64,000 nt of DNA, taken from contig NZ_FUYM01000001.1 in the NCBI RefSeq assembly GCF_900167915.1, positions 372,001 to 436,000 of the forward strand, given 5' to 3'. The notes under the pieces are model-generated. The model was not told the origin of the DNA, did not search any database, and saw nothing but the letters and a program-made list of their open reading frames with translations. This document shows positions 1 through 8,599 of the stretch, in pieces. The translations under genes and the position numbers were made by a program. The stretch is from Rhizorhabdus histidinilytica. Lineage in GTDB: Bacteria > Pseudomonadota > Alphaproteobacteria > Sphingomonadales > Sphingomonadaceae. Position 1 is the stretch's first letter; every line of letters begins with the position of its first letter.

Positions 1-195
1 GCGCTGTCCGCGTCGCTCGAATATCAGCTCACCCGCGATCGCGACCCGTCAGGTCATGAGAGCCAGCAGCTCGGCGGCCTGTCGCTGGCCTGGCAGCCGC
101 GCGACGACCTACAGTTCGATATAGGCGCCAATGGCGGGCTCGACCGCCATGCGCCCGACGTCGAGCTCTATGTCGGCGTGTCGCGGCGGTTTTGA
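1..195 (+). CDS. C-terminal end of an outer-membrane transporter-like protein (partial)
   Basis: The reading frame is open from the window edge to a TGA at 193-195 and gives 64 residues. The tail shows alternating hydrophobic and polar residues with many aromatics and ends in ELYVGVSRRF. A terminal Phe after a beta strand is the usual signature of an outer-membrane barrel. The pattern resembles the end of the phenol-degradation MetA-like transporter family, but too little is present to be sure. It is convergent with rpoH, with a hairpin repeat between them. Confidence 0.6.
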   Translation, partial: ALSASLEYQLTRDRDPSGHESQQLGGLSLAWQPRDDLQFDIGANGGLDRHAPDVELYVGVSRRF

Positions 196-207
196 AGCCG
201 AAAATCC

Positions 208-235
208 GTCATTCCAGCGAAAGCTGGAATCTCCC
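208..235. repeat. Half copy of the dispersed two-hairpin repeat (family A)
   Basis: The segment has an 8-bp stem (attccagc with gctggaat) around a GAAA loop and is followed by CTCCC, as in the left half of the full copies at 3423, 16029, 26779, 42585 and 58705. The mirrored right half is not recognisable here. It sits between two convergent genes, where it could also end transcription. Confidence 0.75.
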
Positions 236-302
236 TGACTTCCCGCGTGGATGACGTCGAAGGGGGAAGGGAGAGCGGCTTTGCGGCGCTCCCCCACACT
301 CA

Positions 303-1208
303 TCACATCGCCGGCAGCAGGCGCTTCTCGCCGGCGATCCGCATCATCGCCTTCTGCAGCTTGTCGAAGGCGCGGACCTCGATCTGGCGGACGCGTTCGC
401 GGCTGACGCCATAGACCTGGCTCAGTTCCTCCAGGGTCTTGGGCTCGTCGACCAGGCGCCGCTCGACCAGGATGTGCTTCTCGCGGTCGTTCAGCGCGGC
501 CAGCGCCTCGTTGAGCATGTTGTGGCGGACCGACTTCTCCTCGACCTCGGCCAGCCGCTCATCCTGGAGCGGGCCCTGGTCGACCAGCATGTCCTGCCAC
601 TCGCCTTCGCCGTCCTCGTTCATCGAGACGTTGAGCGACGCGTCGCCGCCCATCGACATGCGGCGGTTCATGCTCGTCACCTCTTCCTCGGACACGCCGA
701 GATCGGTGGCGATCTTCTTGAGGTCCTCGGGCTTCAGGTCGCCGTCCTCGAACGCTTCGAGCTGCGACTTCATCCGTCGCAGGTTGAAGAACAGCTTCTT
801 TTGCGCCGCGGTGGTGCCCATCTTCACTAGGCTCCACGACCGCAGGATATATTCCTGGATCGACGCCTTGATCCACCACATCGCATAGGTGGCGAGCCGG
901 AAGCCCCGGTCGGGCTCGAATTTCTTCACGCCCTGCATCAGGCCGATATTGCCTTCGGAGATCAGCTCGCTGGCCGGCAGGCCATAGCCGCGATAGCCCA
1001 TCGCGATCTTCGCGACGAGGCGCAGGTGCGAGGTGACGAGGCGGGTCGCCGCCTCGGGATCGCCATGCTCCTGGAAGCGCTTGGCGAGCATATATTCCTC
1101 TTCCGCCGACAGCAGCGGAAACTTCCGGATCTCGGCGAGATAGCGGTTGAGGCTCTGCTCCCCGCCCAGTGCGGGGATCGTGGCGGGCACGTTCTTTCCG
1201 CTTGCCAT
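303..1208 (-). CDS. rpoH: RNA polymerase heat-shock sigma factor RpoH (sigma-32)
   Basis: This 301-residue protein directs RNA polymerase to heat-shock promoters. Sigma region 2 contains the core-binding and -10 recognition block GLMQGVKKFEPDRGFRLATY followed by WWIKASIQEYILRSWS. The RpoH box, QKKLFFNLR, lies just after it and separates this sigma from RpoD. Region 4 ends with a helix-turn-helix (LSQVYGVSRERVRQIEVRA). The ATG at 1208 is chosen because GGGAG lies 10 bases upstream; a longer frame to 1253 has no support. rluD lies upstream on the same strand, 95 bases away. That gap holds a 5-bp inverted repeat (1272-1286) and is the likely rpoH promoter region. Confidence 0.95.
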   Translation of the reverse strand: MASGKNVPATIPALGGEQSLNRYLAEIRKFPLLSAEEEYMLAKRFQEHGDPEAATRLVTSHLRLVAKIAMGYRGYGLPASELISEGNIGLMQGVKKFEPDRGFRLATYAMWWIKASIQEYILRSWSLVKMGTTAAQKKLFFNLRRMKSQLEAFEDGDLKPEDLKKIATDLGVSEEEVTSMNRRMSMGGDASLNVSMNEDGEGEWQDMLVDQGPLQDERLAEVEEKSVRHNMLNEALAALNDREKHILVERRLVDEPKTLEELSQVYGVSRERVRQIEVRAFDKLQKAMMRIAGEKRLLPAM

Positions 1209-1303
1209 GATCAACTTACTCCCTAGTCGGCGCCCCGGCATGGTGCGCCGCAACCTTGCTCGTGTCGATAGGGGAGAATCACTCCCGTACCGTTCTGTAA
1301 CAT

Positions 1304-2269
1304 CTATAACATCTTTACGCGTAGTTCGCTGAACAAATCCTGCATATCCTGCGGAATTTCGCTATCGAAAGATAAAGCCTCGCTTGTCACCGGATGGACG
1401 AAGCCCAACCGGGCCGCATGGAGCGCCTGGCGATGGAATTTCAAACGGTTGAGCAGCTCGCGATGTTCCGGCCGGCTGCGTCCGTAGACGGGGTCGCCGA
1501 GCAGAGGATGGCCGAGCGAAGCCATATGGACGCGCACCTGATGGGTGCGTCCCGTCTCCAGCCGGCATTCCACCAGCGCAGCTCCGCGCAACGGCTCGAT
1601 CACGCTGTAATGGGTGACGGCGCGCTTGCCGCGTCCGTCGGCGACGATCGCGATCTTCTTGCGATTGGCGGTCGAGCGCGCGAGCGGCGCGTCGACGGTC
1701 CCGGCGGCAAGGCGCGGCGTCCCTGCCACGATCGCCCGGTAGCGCCGGTCGATGCTGTGCCGGGCGAACTGGGCCGCCAGTCCGACATGCGCCGGATCGG
1801 TCTTGGCGGCGACCATCAGTCCCGAAGTGTCCTTGTCGATGCGGTGGACGATGCCTGGCCGCTCGACCCCGCCGATCCCCGACAGACTGCCCCGGCAATG
1901 GTGGAGCAGCGCGTTGACGAGCGTCCCGTCGGGATTGCCGGCCGCCGGATGGACGACCAGCCCGGCGGGCTTGTCGACGACGATCAGATGCTCGTCCTCA
2001 TAGGCCACGACCAGCGGGATGTCCTGCGCCGCGTTGTGCGCGGGGGCGGGATCGGGGACGATCACCGCGAAATGCGTGCCGGGCGCGACCTTCATCGCCG
2101 GATCGCGGGCGAGCGCACCGTCGGCATGGCTGACCTGTCCGGAAGAGATCAACGCCTTCAGCCGCTCGCGCGACAGCGTCGGCAGCGCCGCAGCCAGCGC
2201 CCGATCGAGCCGCCAGCCATCGGCGTCCTGCGGCACCACGGCCTGCAATGTCGATTTCCCCCCGGTCAT
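1304..2269 (-). CDS. rluD: Large-subunit pseudouridine synthase, RluD family
   Basis: The 321-residue protein isomerises uridines to pseudouridine in 23S rRNA. An N-terminal S4-like domain (about residues 15-65, RLDRALAAALPTLSRERLKALI) precedes the catalytic domain. The catalytic motif HRIDKDTSG carries the nucleophilic aspartate at about residue 145, and VVDKPAGLVVHP is the usual RluA-family motif. The first in-frame ATG is at 2269; an upstream TTG at 2305 would run into the divergent gene and is less likely. The start codon of the divergent JAMM gene is only 17 bases away, so the promoters must overlap the coding ends. RluC or RluA specificity cannot be excluded from sequence alone. Confidence 0.88.
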   Translation of the reverse strand: MTGGKSTLQAVVPQDADGWRLDRALAAALPTLSRERLKALISSGQVSHADGALARDPAMKVAPGTHFAVIVPDPAPAHNAAQDIPLVVAYEDEHLIVVDKPAGLVVHPAAGNPDGTLVNALLHHCRGSLSGIGGVERPGIVHRIDKDTSGLMVAAKTDPAHVGLAAQFARHSIDRRYRAIVAGTPRLAAGTVDAPLARSTANRKKIAIVADGRGKRAVTHYSVIEPLRGAALVECRLETGRTHQVRVHMASLGHPLLGDPVYGRSRPEHRELLNRLKFHRQALHAARLGFVHPVTSEALSFDSEIPQDMQDLFSELRVKML

Positions 2270-2286
2270 CCTGTAGCGATGTGGCG

Positions 2287-2712
2287 ATGGAACTACGGAT
2301 ATCAAGGGTCGCGCTCGACGAAATCCTGTCGGCTGCAGCCGCGAGCCCCGGTGCCGAGATTTGCGGGCTGTTGTTCGGCCGAACTTCGGCGCGCGGCGTA
2401 GTCGTCACCGGCCTGCGGCCGTGCGCCAACGTCGCCGCCAATCCGCGCGACAGCTTCGAGGTCGACCCCGCCGCGCTGATCGCCGCGCATCGCGCCGCGC
2501 GCGCCGGCGGCCCGGCGCTGGTCGGCCATTATCATTCGCACCCCGGCGGTTCCCCCGATCCCTCGGCGCGCGACGCGGCGGCGGCCGAGCCGGGCGGCTA
2601 CTGGATCATCGCCGGCGGCGGCACGCTGCGCGCCTGGTATGCGGACGGCCGCCAAGCGGACGGAAGGGGGCGTTTCCGGGCCGTGACGATCGTCGAGGCC
2701 GACAATCGCTGA
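2287..2712 (+). CDS. JAMM/MPN (Mov34) domain metallopeptidase
   Basis: The 141-residue protein is a single bacterial JAB1/MPN domain, a zinc isopeptidase fold. The metal motif is complete: HSHPGGSPDPSARD gives H83, H85, S93 and D96 in the H-x-H-x7-S-x2-D pattern, and E24 in GAEICGLLFG is the candidate catalytic acid. Bacterial relatives release sulfur-carrier or ubiquitin-like proteins or trim cysteine-synthesis carrier conjugates, but no such partner is encoded nearby. It is transcribed away from rluD and towards chpT, 61 bases downstream. The substrate is unknown. Confidence 0.8.
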   Translation: MELRISRVALDEILSAAAASPGAEICGLLFGRTSARGVVVTGLRPCANVAANPRDSFEVDPAALIAAHRAARAGGPALVGHYHSHPGGSPDPSARDAAAAEPGGYWIIAGGGTLRAWYADGRQADGRGRFRAVTIVEADNR

Positions 2713-2773
2713 TTGCGTAACCGGCGCCCGCTTGCCAAAAGACCCGACCTGTCTGCCCACTGAGGATGTGTCC

Positions 2774-3400
2774 ATGGTCAATCGTTCGGCCGATTTCGCG
2801 AGCCTGCTCTGTTCGCGGTTGTGCCACGATCTCCTGTCGCCGGTGGGCGCGCTCAACAACGGTATCGAACTGCTCGCCGACGAGACCGACCCGGAAATGC
2901 GCGAGCGCTGCATGGAGCTGCTGGCGGAGAGCGCCCAGACCACCGCGAACCGGCTGAAATTCTACCGTCTCGCCTTCGGCGCGGCGGGCGGCTTCGGCGA
3001 ACGGGTCGACACCCGCGAGGCGCGTGAGGCGATCGAGGGGCTGCACGGCAACGGCAAGGTCCGGCTCGGCTGGATGGTCGATGCCCCGACGTTGCCCAAG
3101 CCGGCGATCAAGACCCTGCTCAACCTCGCGCTGATCGCGGGCGACGCGCTGGTCCGCGGCGGCCAGCTCGACATCGCCGCGGAAGGCGGCGAGGTGGTGA
3201 TCCGGGCGGAAGGCCCGCGCGTCGTGCTCGATCCCGAACTGCGCAATGCGCTGCTGGGCCATGCCGACCCCGACCTGGTCTCGCCGCGCGCCGCCGCGGC
3301 CTGGCTCGTCCATATCCTGGTCAGCGGGCAAGGCGGAGCGGTGCAGGTCTCGCAGCCCGAGGACGGCCTGCTGATGATCGGCGCGACGCTGCCCGCCTGA
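2774..3400 (+). CDS. chpT: Histidine phosphotransferase ChpT
   Basis: The 208-residue protein matches ChpT, the alphaproteobacterial phosphotransferase that passes phosphate from the hybrid kinase CckA to CtrA and CpdR in cell-cycle control. The phospho-accepting histidine is H18 in SRLCHDLLSPVGALNNG, within a helical hairpin. The C-terminal half resembles a worn HATPase fold that cannot bind ATP. The ATG at 2774 follows GAGGA at 8 bases; the frame extends upstream but without a better ribosome site. Its position just ahead of the che operon is suggestive of a signalling neighbourhood, but a family A repeat and the DUF2383 gene intervene. Confidence 0.85.
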   Translation: MVNRSADFASLLCSRLCHDLLSPVGALNNGIELLADETDPEMRERCMELLAESAQTTANRLKFYRLAFGAAGGFGERVDTREAREAIEGLHGNGKVRLGWMVDAPTLPKPAIKTLLNLALIAGDALVRGGQLDIAAEGGEVVIRAEGPRVVLDPELRNALLGHADPDLVSPRAAAAWLVHILVSGQGGAVQVSQPEDGLLMIGATLPA

Positions 3401-3422
3401 CGGCAGGCCCCCGCGCACCGAC

Positions 3423-3516
3423 CATCATTCCAGCGAAAGCTGGAATCTCCCTGCCTTTTCCACGCGTCGGCACGGACCGCGAAGAGAAGGGAGATCCCGG
3501 CTTTCGCCAGGATGAC
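3423..3516. repeat. Family A two-hairpin repeat, full copy
   Basis: A left hairpin (attccagc GAAA gctggaat) and a right hairpin (atcccggc TTTC gccaggat, one mismatch) are separated by about 45 bases. The whole left half is also inverted against the right half. It lies between two genes of the same direction, so it is not simply a terminator between convergent units. Confidence 0.85.
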
Positions 3517-3580
3517 CTGGAAAGACCCTGTGCCATCTACTTATTGTTCGCAGCGGCGCTCATCGTCGATCGTCCGCCGC

Positions 3581-4060
3581 ATGGACAGCGATTTCGCCCT
3601 GACCCGATCCCTCAATCGCCTGATCGCGGCGTTGAACGACACGATCGGGGCCTGTGAGGCGATCGCGCGCGATGCGCGCCGCTTCGCCCTCTATGCCAAA
3701 TATGAGCATGAAGTGGCCCTGCGGCGCGATATCGTCAGGCGGCTGACGCTCAGGGTCGCGCATCTCGGCGGCGAGCCGCGCCGCCGGGGCACGCTGGGCG
3801 GCTGGCTCGAGCGGCTGCTCGTCCGGCTCGGCGGGATCGGGCTGCGCGGCGAGCGTTGCGTGCTCCGCCTGTTCCGGCGGGAGGAGCGCCATCTCGCCGC
3901 ATGTCTGCGCGCGCTGGTCGCGGAGGACGGGCTGCCGCCCGCCTTCCGGCGCGAGCTGGCGCTGCTGTTGCTCGGCCTCAACGAGGCGTTCTGCCGGCGC
4001 GAGCTCGATCGCTTCGGTCCCCGTGGTGCCTGGGCCGATCATTTGGCCGTCGGCCGATAA
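3581..4060 (+). CDS. DUF2383-like four-helix-bundle protein
   Basis: The 159-residue product is almost wholly helical and charged. Its first 75 residues (LNRLIAALNDTIGACEAIARDARRF, shown as two helices, then a helix ending AHLGGEPRRRGTLGGWLERL) resemble the DUF2383 ferritin-like bundle, where LGGEP and GSxxG are typical. The second half repeats a helical style (EERHLAACLRALVAEDG). The ATG at 3581 is the first that excludes the repeat-derived leader. It lies 70 bases ahead of cheA on the same strand. Its function is unknown; a sensing or storage role is only a guess. Confidence 0.6.
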   Translation: MDSDFALTRSLNRLIAALNDTIGACEAIARDARRFALYAKYEHEVALRRDIVRRLTLRVAHLGGEPRRRGTLGGWLERLLVRLGGIGLRGERCVLRLFRREERHLAACLRALVAEDGLPPAFRRELALLLLGLNEAFCRRELDRFGPRGAWADHLAVGR

Positions 4061-4130
4061 CCCCCGTAAACCGGGCCTTAACCATGTTGCGTCATGACCC
4101 GGGCCGAACAACCGGTTCGGGAACGATGCC

Positions 4131-6578
4131 ATGGACGACCTGCTCGGCGATTTCGTCGCGGAGACACGCGAGACCCTCGAAGCCTTGTCGGGCGAGATCG
4201 TCGCGTGGGAACTCGCGCCCGACGATCGCTCGCGGCTCGATGCGATCTTCCGCTTCGTCCATACTGTGAAGGGAAGTTGCGGCTTCCTGGATCTGCCGCG
4301 CCTGGAGAAGCTCAGCCATGCGGCCGAGGACGTGCTCGCCGACGTGCGTGCCGATCGCCGCCGCCCCGATCCCGCGCTGGTCAGCGCGGTGCTGGCGGTG
4401 ATCGACCGGATCGCCGAGCTCGCCGACGCGATCGAGAGCGGCCGGATCGTGGCCGACGAGGACGACGCCCGGCTGATCGCCGCGCTCGAGCCCGGGGCGC
4501 CCAGTCCGGAAGCCGAAGCCGACGAGGCCGCGCTCGCGGAAGCGCTGGAGGCGATCCGGATCGCCGAGGAGGGCGAGGAGGAGACGGTTTCGTCGATCGT
4601 CGTGGAGGCGCCCGCGGATCGGCCGGCCGCTGCCGCGGCACCCGCTGGCCCGCGGGCCGTCTCGCGCACCATCCGCCTGCCGGTCGACCTGCTCGATCGG
4701 ATGATGGCCGGCGTGTCCGATATGGTGCTGGCCCGCAACGAGTTGGCGCGCCGCCTGCGCGAGAGCGGTGCCGAATCGAACACCGAGGTCGCCTTCGAGC
4801 GGCTCTCGCACTGCATCGCCGAGATGCGCGACGCGATCACCCGCACGCGCATGGCGCGGGTCGAAAATCTCTTCACCGCGCTTCCACGCATGGTCCGCGA
4901 CGTCTCCGCCGAGCTGGGCAAGCTGGTCCAGCTCGAGATCGACGGTGGCGACGTCGAGCTCGACCGCGAGATGATCGAGATGATTCGCGATCCGCTGACC
5001 CATATCGTCCGCAACGCGATCGACCATGGCATCGAGCCGCCCGAGGCGCGCGTGCTCGCCGGGAAGCCGGTGGCGGGGCGCCTTCATGTCAGCGCCCGGC
5101 AGGTCGGCAACCAGATACTTATCGAGGTGATCGACGACGGCCGCGGCATCGATGCCGACCAGCTTGTCGGCAAGGCGGTCGCCGCCGGCATCCTCGGCCA
5201 GGAGCGCGCCGCGACGCTGAGCTGGGAACGCAAGCTCGAGCTGATCTTTGCGCCCGGTGTTTCGACCGCCCGGGAGGTGACCGCCATTTCGGGCCGCGGC
5301 GTCGGCATGGACGTGGTCCGCGCCAATGTCGAACGGATCGGTGGCCTGGTCGACATCGACAGCCGGCCGGGGCAGGGCCTGCGCCTGACGCTGCGCGTGC
5401 CGCTGACCCTCACCATCATCCCGGCGCTGACCATCAGTGTCGGCGGCCAGCATTTCGCGATCCCGCGCTCGGCGATCGACGAGATCGTCCGGATCGGCGG
5501 CGACGCGGTGCGGATGGGGACGCTGGGCGGCGCCGACATCGTCTTCATCCGCGGGGTACGGGTGCCGGTCGTGTCGCTCGGCGCGGTGCTCGGCCTGGAA
5601 CCGGATGGGCAGGCCAACCTGGTCGTGCTCAAACTGTCGGGTGGCGCGCGCTATGCGCTGGCGGTCGAGGCGGTCCACGACCATGAGGAGCTGGTGGTCA
5701 AGCCCGCCGCGCCGGTGGTGATGGCGTGCGGCATCTACGGCGGCACCACCTTGCCCGACAACAGCCGGCCGATGCTGCTGCTGGACGTCGCGGGCGTCGC
5801 CGAGAAGGCGGGCGTCCGCCGCGACGACCAGGCGGCGGTCGAGCCGGCGGCCGAGGAGCGCGAGGAGGAGCTGCACGACAAGGGCGCGGTGCCCGTGCTG
5901 CTGTTCCGCGATCTCGACGGGATCGAGCGCGGCGTTCCGCTGGCGCTGGTCGAACGGATCGAGGACTGTTTCTCCGCTTCGGTCAGCGACAGCGCCGGCC
6001 GGCTGCGCCTGAACATCGACGGACGGCTGGTGCCGCTGGTGTCGTGCGGCGCACCGATCGCCGAGGCCAAGGTCCGTGTGCTGCGCATGCGCGATGGAAA
6101 CGAAGAGCTGGCCTATGCGATCGACAGCGTGATCGACATCGTTCCGGTCGCTATCGAGCTGCAGCGCAGCCTCGTTCCCGGACCGGTCGCGGGCGTGATG
6201 CTGGTCGAGGAGCGGCCGGTCGAATTCCTCGACGCCTTCTGGCTGTTCGCACAGGGGCTGGGCAGCGAGCCGCTCGACGGACAGCGTCCGGTCTGCCTGC
6301 TGTCGGACGACGATCCCTGGACGCGCCAGGTGCTCGCCCCGCTGGTCGAGGGTGCCGGTTACCGGATCATCTATGCGCCGGAGGACGGGCCGGCCGCCGA
6401 TCTCGTCATCATGGCGGACGGCGCCGCCGGCGTCGAGCAGCCGGTCGAGGCGGCGGCGGTGCTGCGGCTGCGCCGGCATGCAGAGGAGCGCGGTGCCTCG
6501 CCCGACAGCCTGTGGCGCTACGACCGGATTGGCCTGACCGCCGAGCTGCGCCGGCATTGGAACAAGCGGAGCGCCTGA
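4131..6578 (+). CDS. cheA: Chemotaxis histidine kinase CheA with two CheW-like domains and a degenerate receiver
   Basis: CheA is the cytoplasmic kinase of a chemosensory array and feeds phosphate to CheY and CheB. The 815 residues read in order: HPt domain with phospho-histidine H44 (FRFVHTVKGSCGF), acidic linker, dimerisation helices near 180-245, ATPase with N box (HIVRNAIDHGIE, near 290) and G boxes (DDGRGID, GRGVGMD near 389), a CheW-like P5 domain (about 425-560), then a second CheW-like segment (about 584-711, LFRDLDGIERGVPLALVERIE). The last 98 residues start like a receiver (VCLLSDDDPWTRQVL) but lack a clear acceptor site and conserved lysine. cheW starts 2 bases after its stop. The extra C-terminal part is unusual against the classic five-domain CheA. 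Confidence 0.93.
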   Translation: MDDLLGDFVAETRETLEALSGEIVAWELAPDDRSRLDAIFRFVHTVKGSCGFLDLPRLEKLSHAAEDVLADVRADRRRPDPALVSAVLAVIDRIAELADAIESGRIVADEDDARLIAALEPGAPSPEAEADEAALAEALEAIRIAEEGEEETVSSIVVEAPADRPAAAAAPAGPRAVSRTIRLPVDLLDRMMAGVSDMVLARNELARRLRESGAESNTEVAFERLSHCIAEMRDAITRTRMARVENLFTALPRMVRDVSAELGKLVQLEIDGGDVELDREMIEMIRDPLTHIVRNAIDHGIEPPEARVLAGKPVAGRLHVSARQVGNQILIEVIDDGRGIDADQLVGKAVAAGILGQERAATLSWERKLELIFAPGVSTAREVTAISGRGVGMDVVRANVERIGGLVDIDSRPGQGLRLTLRVPLTLTIIPALTISVGGQHFAIPRSAIDEIVRIGGDAVRMGTLGGADIVFIRGVRVPVVSLGAVLGLEPDGQANLVVLKLSGGARYALAVEAVHDHEELVVKPAAPVVMACGIYGGTTLPDNSRPMLLLDVAGVAEKAGVRRDDQAAVEPAAEEREEELHDKGAVPVLLFRDLDGIERGVPLALVERIEDCFSASVSDSAGRLRLNIDGRLVPLVSCGAPIAEAKVRVLRMRDGNEELAYAIDSVIDIVPVAIELQRSLVPGPVAGVMLVEERPVEFLDAFWLFAQGLGSEPLDGQRPVCLLSDDDPWTRQVLAPLVEGAGYRIIYAPEDGPAADLVIMADGAAGVEQPVEAAAVLRLRRHAEERGASPDSLWRYDRIGLTAELRRHWNKRSA

Positions 6579-6580
6579 CC

Positions 6581-7012
6581 ATGAACGACCTCTACCTCAT
6601 CGTCGACATCGCCGGCCAGCGGGCGCTGCTGCCTGCCGCCTTCGTCGAATCGGTCGTCGAGATCGGGGACATCGCGCCGGTGCCGTGCGCGCCCCCGCAC
6701 GTGCTGGGCCTGTTCGCCCTGCGCAGCCGCGTGCTGACGGTGATCGACACGATCGCGGCACTCGGCGGCGAACGCAGCGGCCAGGGGGAGAAGCAGGCGG
6801 TGATCGTCCATGTCGACGGCCATCTCTACGGTGTGCTGGTCGACGACGTCGATGACGTCGTCGCGATCGACGGCGCCCCCAGCCAGTTCCGCGCACCGCT
6901 GTCGGCCGGTTGGGCGCGTTATGCGAAGGGCGTGCTCGACCATGAGGGCGAGCCGCTCCTGCTCGTCGATGTCGCCGCGCTGATCGCCGGGCCGCTCGAC
7001 ATGGCCGCCTGA
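6581..7012 (+). CDS. cheW: Chemotaxis coupling protein CheW
   Basis: The 143-residue protein is a single CheW domain, the adaptor joining CheA to chemoreceptors at the membrane. Typical signs are YLIVDIAGQRALLPAAFVESVVE at the start (given in two parts: strand then helix), the GLFALRSRVLTVID turn in the middle, and LLLVDVAALI near the end. It begins 2 bases after cheA and is surely cotranscribed. It is near the usual family length. Confidence 0.88.
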   Translation: MNDLYLIVDIAGQRALLPAAFVESVVEIGDIAPVPCAPPHVLGLFALRSRVLTVIDTIAALGGERSGQGEKQAVIVHVDGHLYGVLVDDVDDVVAIDGAPSQFRAPLSAGWARYAKGVLDHEGEPLLLVDVAALIAGPLDMAA

Positions 7013-7088
7013 AGCGGGGCCGTTAACGGGGCGCTTACCGGTCGAGGCTAGAGATAGTCGAAATGCCCATCCAAGACGGAAGACCGTG

Positions 7089-7457
7089 ATGAAGACCTGC
7101 CTGGTTGTCGACGATTCGAAGGTGATCAGGAAGGTCGCCCGTCACATATTGGAGGCGCTCCACTTCAACGTCGAGGAGGCGGGCGACGGGCGTGAGGCGC
7201 TCGACCGCTGCCAGGCGGGCAAGCTGCCCGACGTGATCCTGCTCGACTGGAACATGCCGGTGATGAGCGGCATGGAATTCCTCCGTTCGCTCGGTTCGTC
7301 CGATTTCGCGCAGCGGCCCAAGGTCGTGTTCTGCACCACCGAGAACGACGTGGCGCATATCCGTGCAGCGATCGAGGCGGGCGCCGACGAATATATGATG
7401 AAGCCGTTCGACCGCGAGACGCTCGAAAGCAAGCTGCAGCTGGTGGGCGTCGCCTGA
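7089..7457 (+). CDS. cheY: Chemotaxis response regulator CheY
   Basis: The 122-residue single receiver domain has all catalytic residues: acidic pair D8 and D9 (VVDDSKVIRKVAR), phospho-acceptor D53 (VILLDWNMP), the switch threonine in CTTEND, and K105 in YMMKPF. It is expected to carry the CheA signal to an output that this window does not show. The ATG at 7089 follows GGAAGA; a GTG lies one codon earlier. A 76-base gap separates it from cheW, and cheB starts 2 bases after its stop. Confidence 0.92.
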   Translation: MKTCLVVDDSKVIRKVARHILEALHFNVEEAGDGREALDRCQAGKLPDVILLDWNMPVMSGMEFLRSLGSSDFAQRPKVVFCTTENDVAHIRAAIEAGADEYMMKPFDRETLESKLQLVGVA

Positions 7458-7459
7458 CC

Positions 7460-8599
7460 ATGTCTCGGGGGGGACTTGGAGGCAGCGTCATGGTGGGCGT
7501 CGCGGATGCCGGGCGGGGGCGGCCCCGTCCGATCCGCGTCCTGCTCGTCGACGACTCGCTGGTCGCCAGGACCGTCCTGGCACGGCTGCTGGAGGGGCGG
7601 CCGGAATTCGAGATCGCGGGGGCGGCACCGACCGCCGACCAGGCGATCCGCTTTCTCAGCAGCCACGACATCGACATCGTCGTGCTCGACGTCGAGATGC
7701 CGGGCAAGGATGGGCTGACCGCGCTGCCCGAGATATTGGAGGCGAGCCACGGCGCGCGCGTCCTGATCGTCTCCTCGGCGGCGGAGGCGGGGGCATCGGC
7801 GACGGTGCGCGCGCTGACGCTGGGGGCGGCCGACACGCTGCTCAAGCCGACCGCCGGCAACTTCGCGGGCGAATTCTCGCACAAGTTCATCGACGCGCTG
7901 CTGCGCATCGGCCATGCCAACCATCAGGTCCAGCGGCCCGACCGCAAGGCCGCCGACGCTGCTCCCCGCCCCGCGCCGGTGCCGATCGTCGCGCTGCGGC
8001 CGACCCGGAGCGGCCGGGTCGCCTGCCTGGCGATCGGCGCGTCGACCGGCGGGCTCCATGCGCTGTCCGCTTTCCTGCGCGGGCTGTCGCGTGACTTCCG
8101 GGCGCCGATCCTGATCACCCAGCACCTGCCGCCGCCGTTCATGCCCTATTTCGCGGCGCAGCTTCGCGACATTGCCGGCCGCCCGACGGCGGTCGCCGCC
8201 GAGGGGACACCGCTGGTGGCCGGCGAGATGCTGGTCGCGCCGGGGGAGGGGCATATCCGCCTCGTCCGCAGCGGCGCGCGCGTGCTGGTGACGATCGATC
8301 CCGCGCCCGCGCCGAGCCGCTGCATGCCCTCGGTCGATCCGATGTTCGCGGCGGTGGCCGAGCTGTTCGGGGCCGAAGGCGTCGGCGTGGTGCTGACCGG
8401 CATGGGCCGCGACGGCACGATCGGCGCCGAGGCGATGGTCGCCGCAGGCGCCGAGATATTGGCGCAGGACTCGGCGAGCTCGGTGGTGTGGGGCATGCCG
8501 GGGTCGGTGGCGCAGGCGGGACTGGCCTCGCTGGTGATGCCGCCCGAGGAACTGGCCCGCCACGTCTGCCACCGCAGTGCCGGTGGGGCATGGAAGTAA
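7460..8599 (+). CDS. cheB: Chemotaxis protein-glutamate methylesterase CheB
   Basis: CheB removes methyl groups from chemoreceptors and so resets their sensitivity. The receiver domain (residues about 25-145) has D31, D32 and acceptor D77 (VVLDVEMPGKDG). A proline-rich linker leads to the methylesterase domain with the Ser-His-Asp triad S195 (GASTGG), H222 (ITQHLP) and D318 (GMGRDG). At 379 residues it has normal length. The first ATG is 2 bases after the cheY stop; an internal ATG at 7490 is possible because the first dozen residues are not conserved in style. Its end overlaps cheR by 10 bases. Confidence 0.93.
   Translation: MSRGGLGGSVMVGVADAGRGRPRPIRVLLVDDSLVARTVLARLLEGRPEFEIAGAAPTADQAIRFLSSHDIDIVVLDVEMPGKDGLTALPEILEASHGARVLIVSSAAEAGASATVRALTLGAADTLLKPTAGNFAGEFSHKFIDALLRIGHANHQVQRPDRKAADAAPRPAPVPIVALRPTRSGRVACLAIGASTGGLHALSAFLRGLSRDFRAPILITQHLPPPFMPYFAAQLRDIAGRPTAVAAEGTPLVAGEMLVAPGEGHIRLVRSGARVLVTIDPAPAPSRCMPSVDPMFAAVAELFGAEGVGVVLTGMGRDGTIGAEAMVAAGAEILAQDSASSVVWGMPGSVAQAGLASLVMPPEELARHVCHRSAGGAWK

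Noticed and set aside
1394-2401. Plus-strand frame opposite rluD
   Set aside because: rluD motifs (HRIDKDTSG) on the minus strand are decisive; the plus product is compositionally a mirror of it.
3560-6557. Long minus-strand open frames opposite cheA (490 and 821 codons)
   Set aside because: They are antisense shadows produced by high GC in the third codon position; the plus-strand frames have all chemotaxis motifs and the antisense products are low-complexity His/Arg/Asp-rich.
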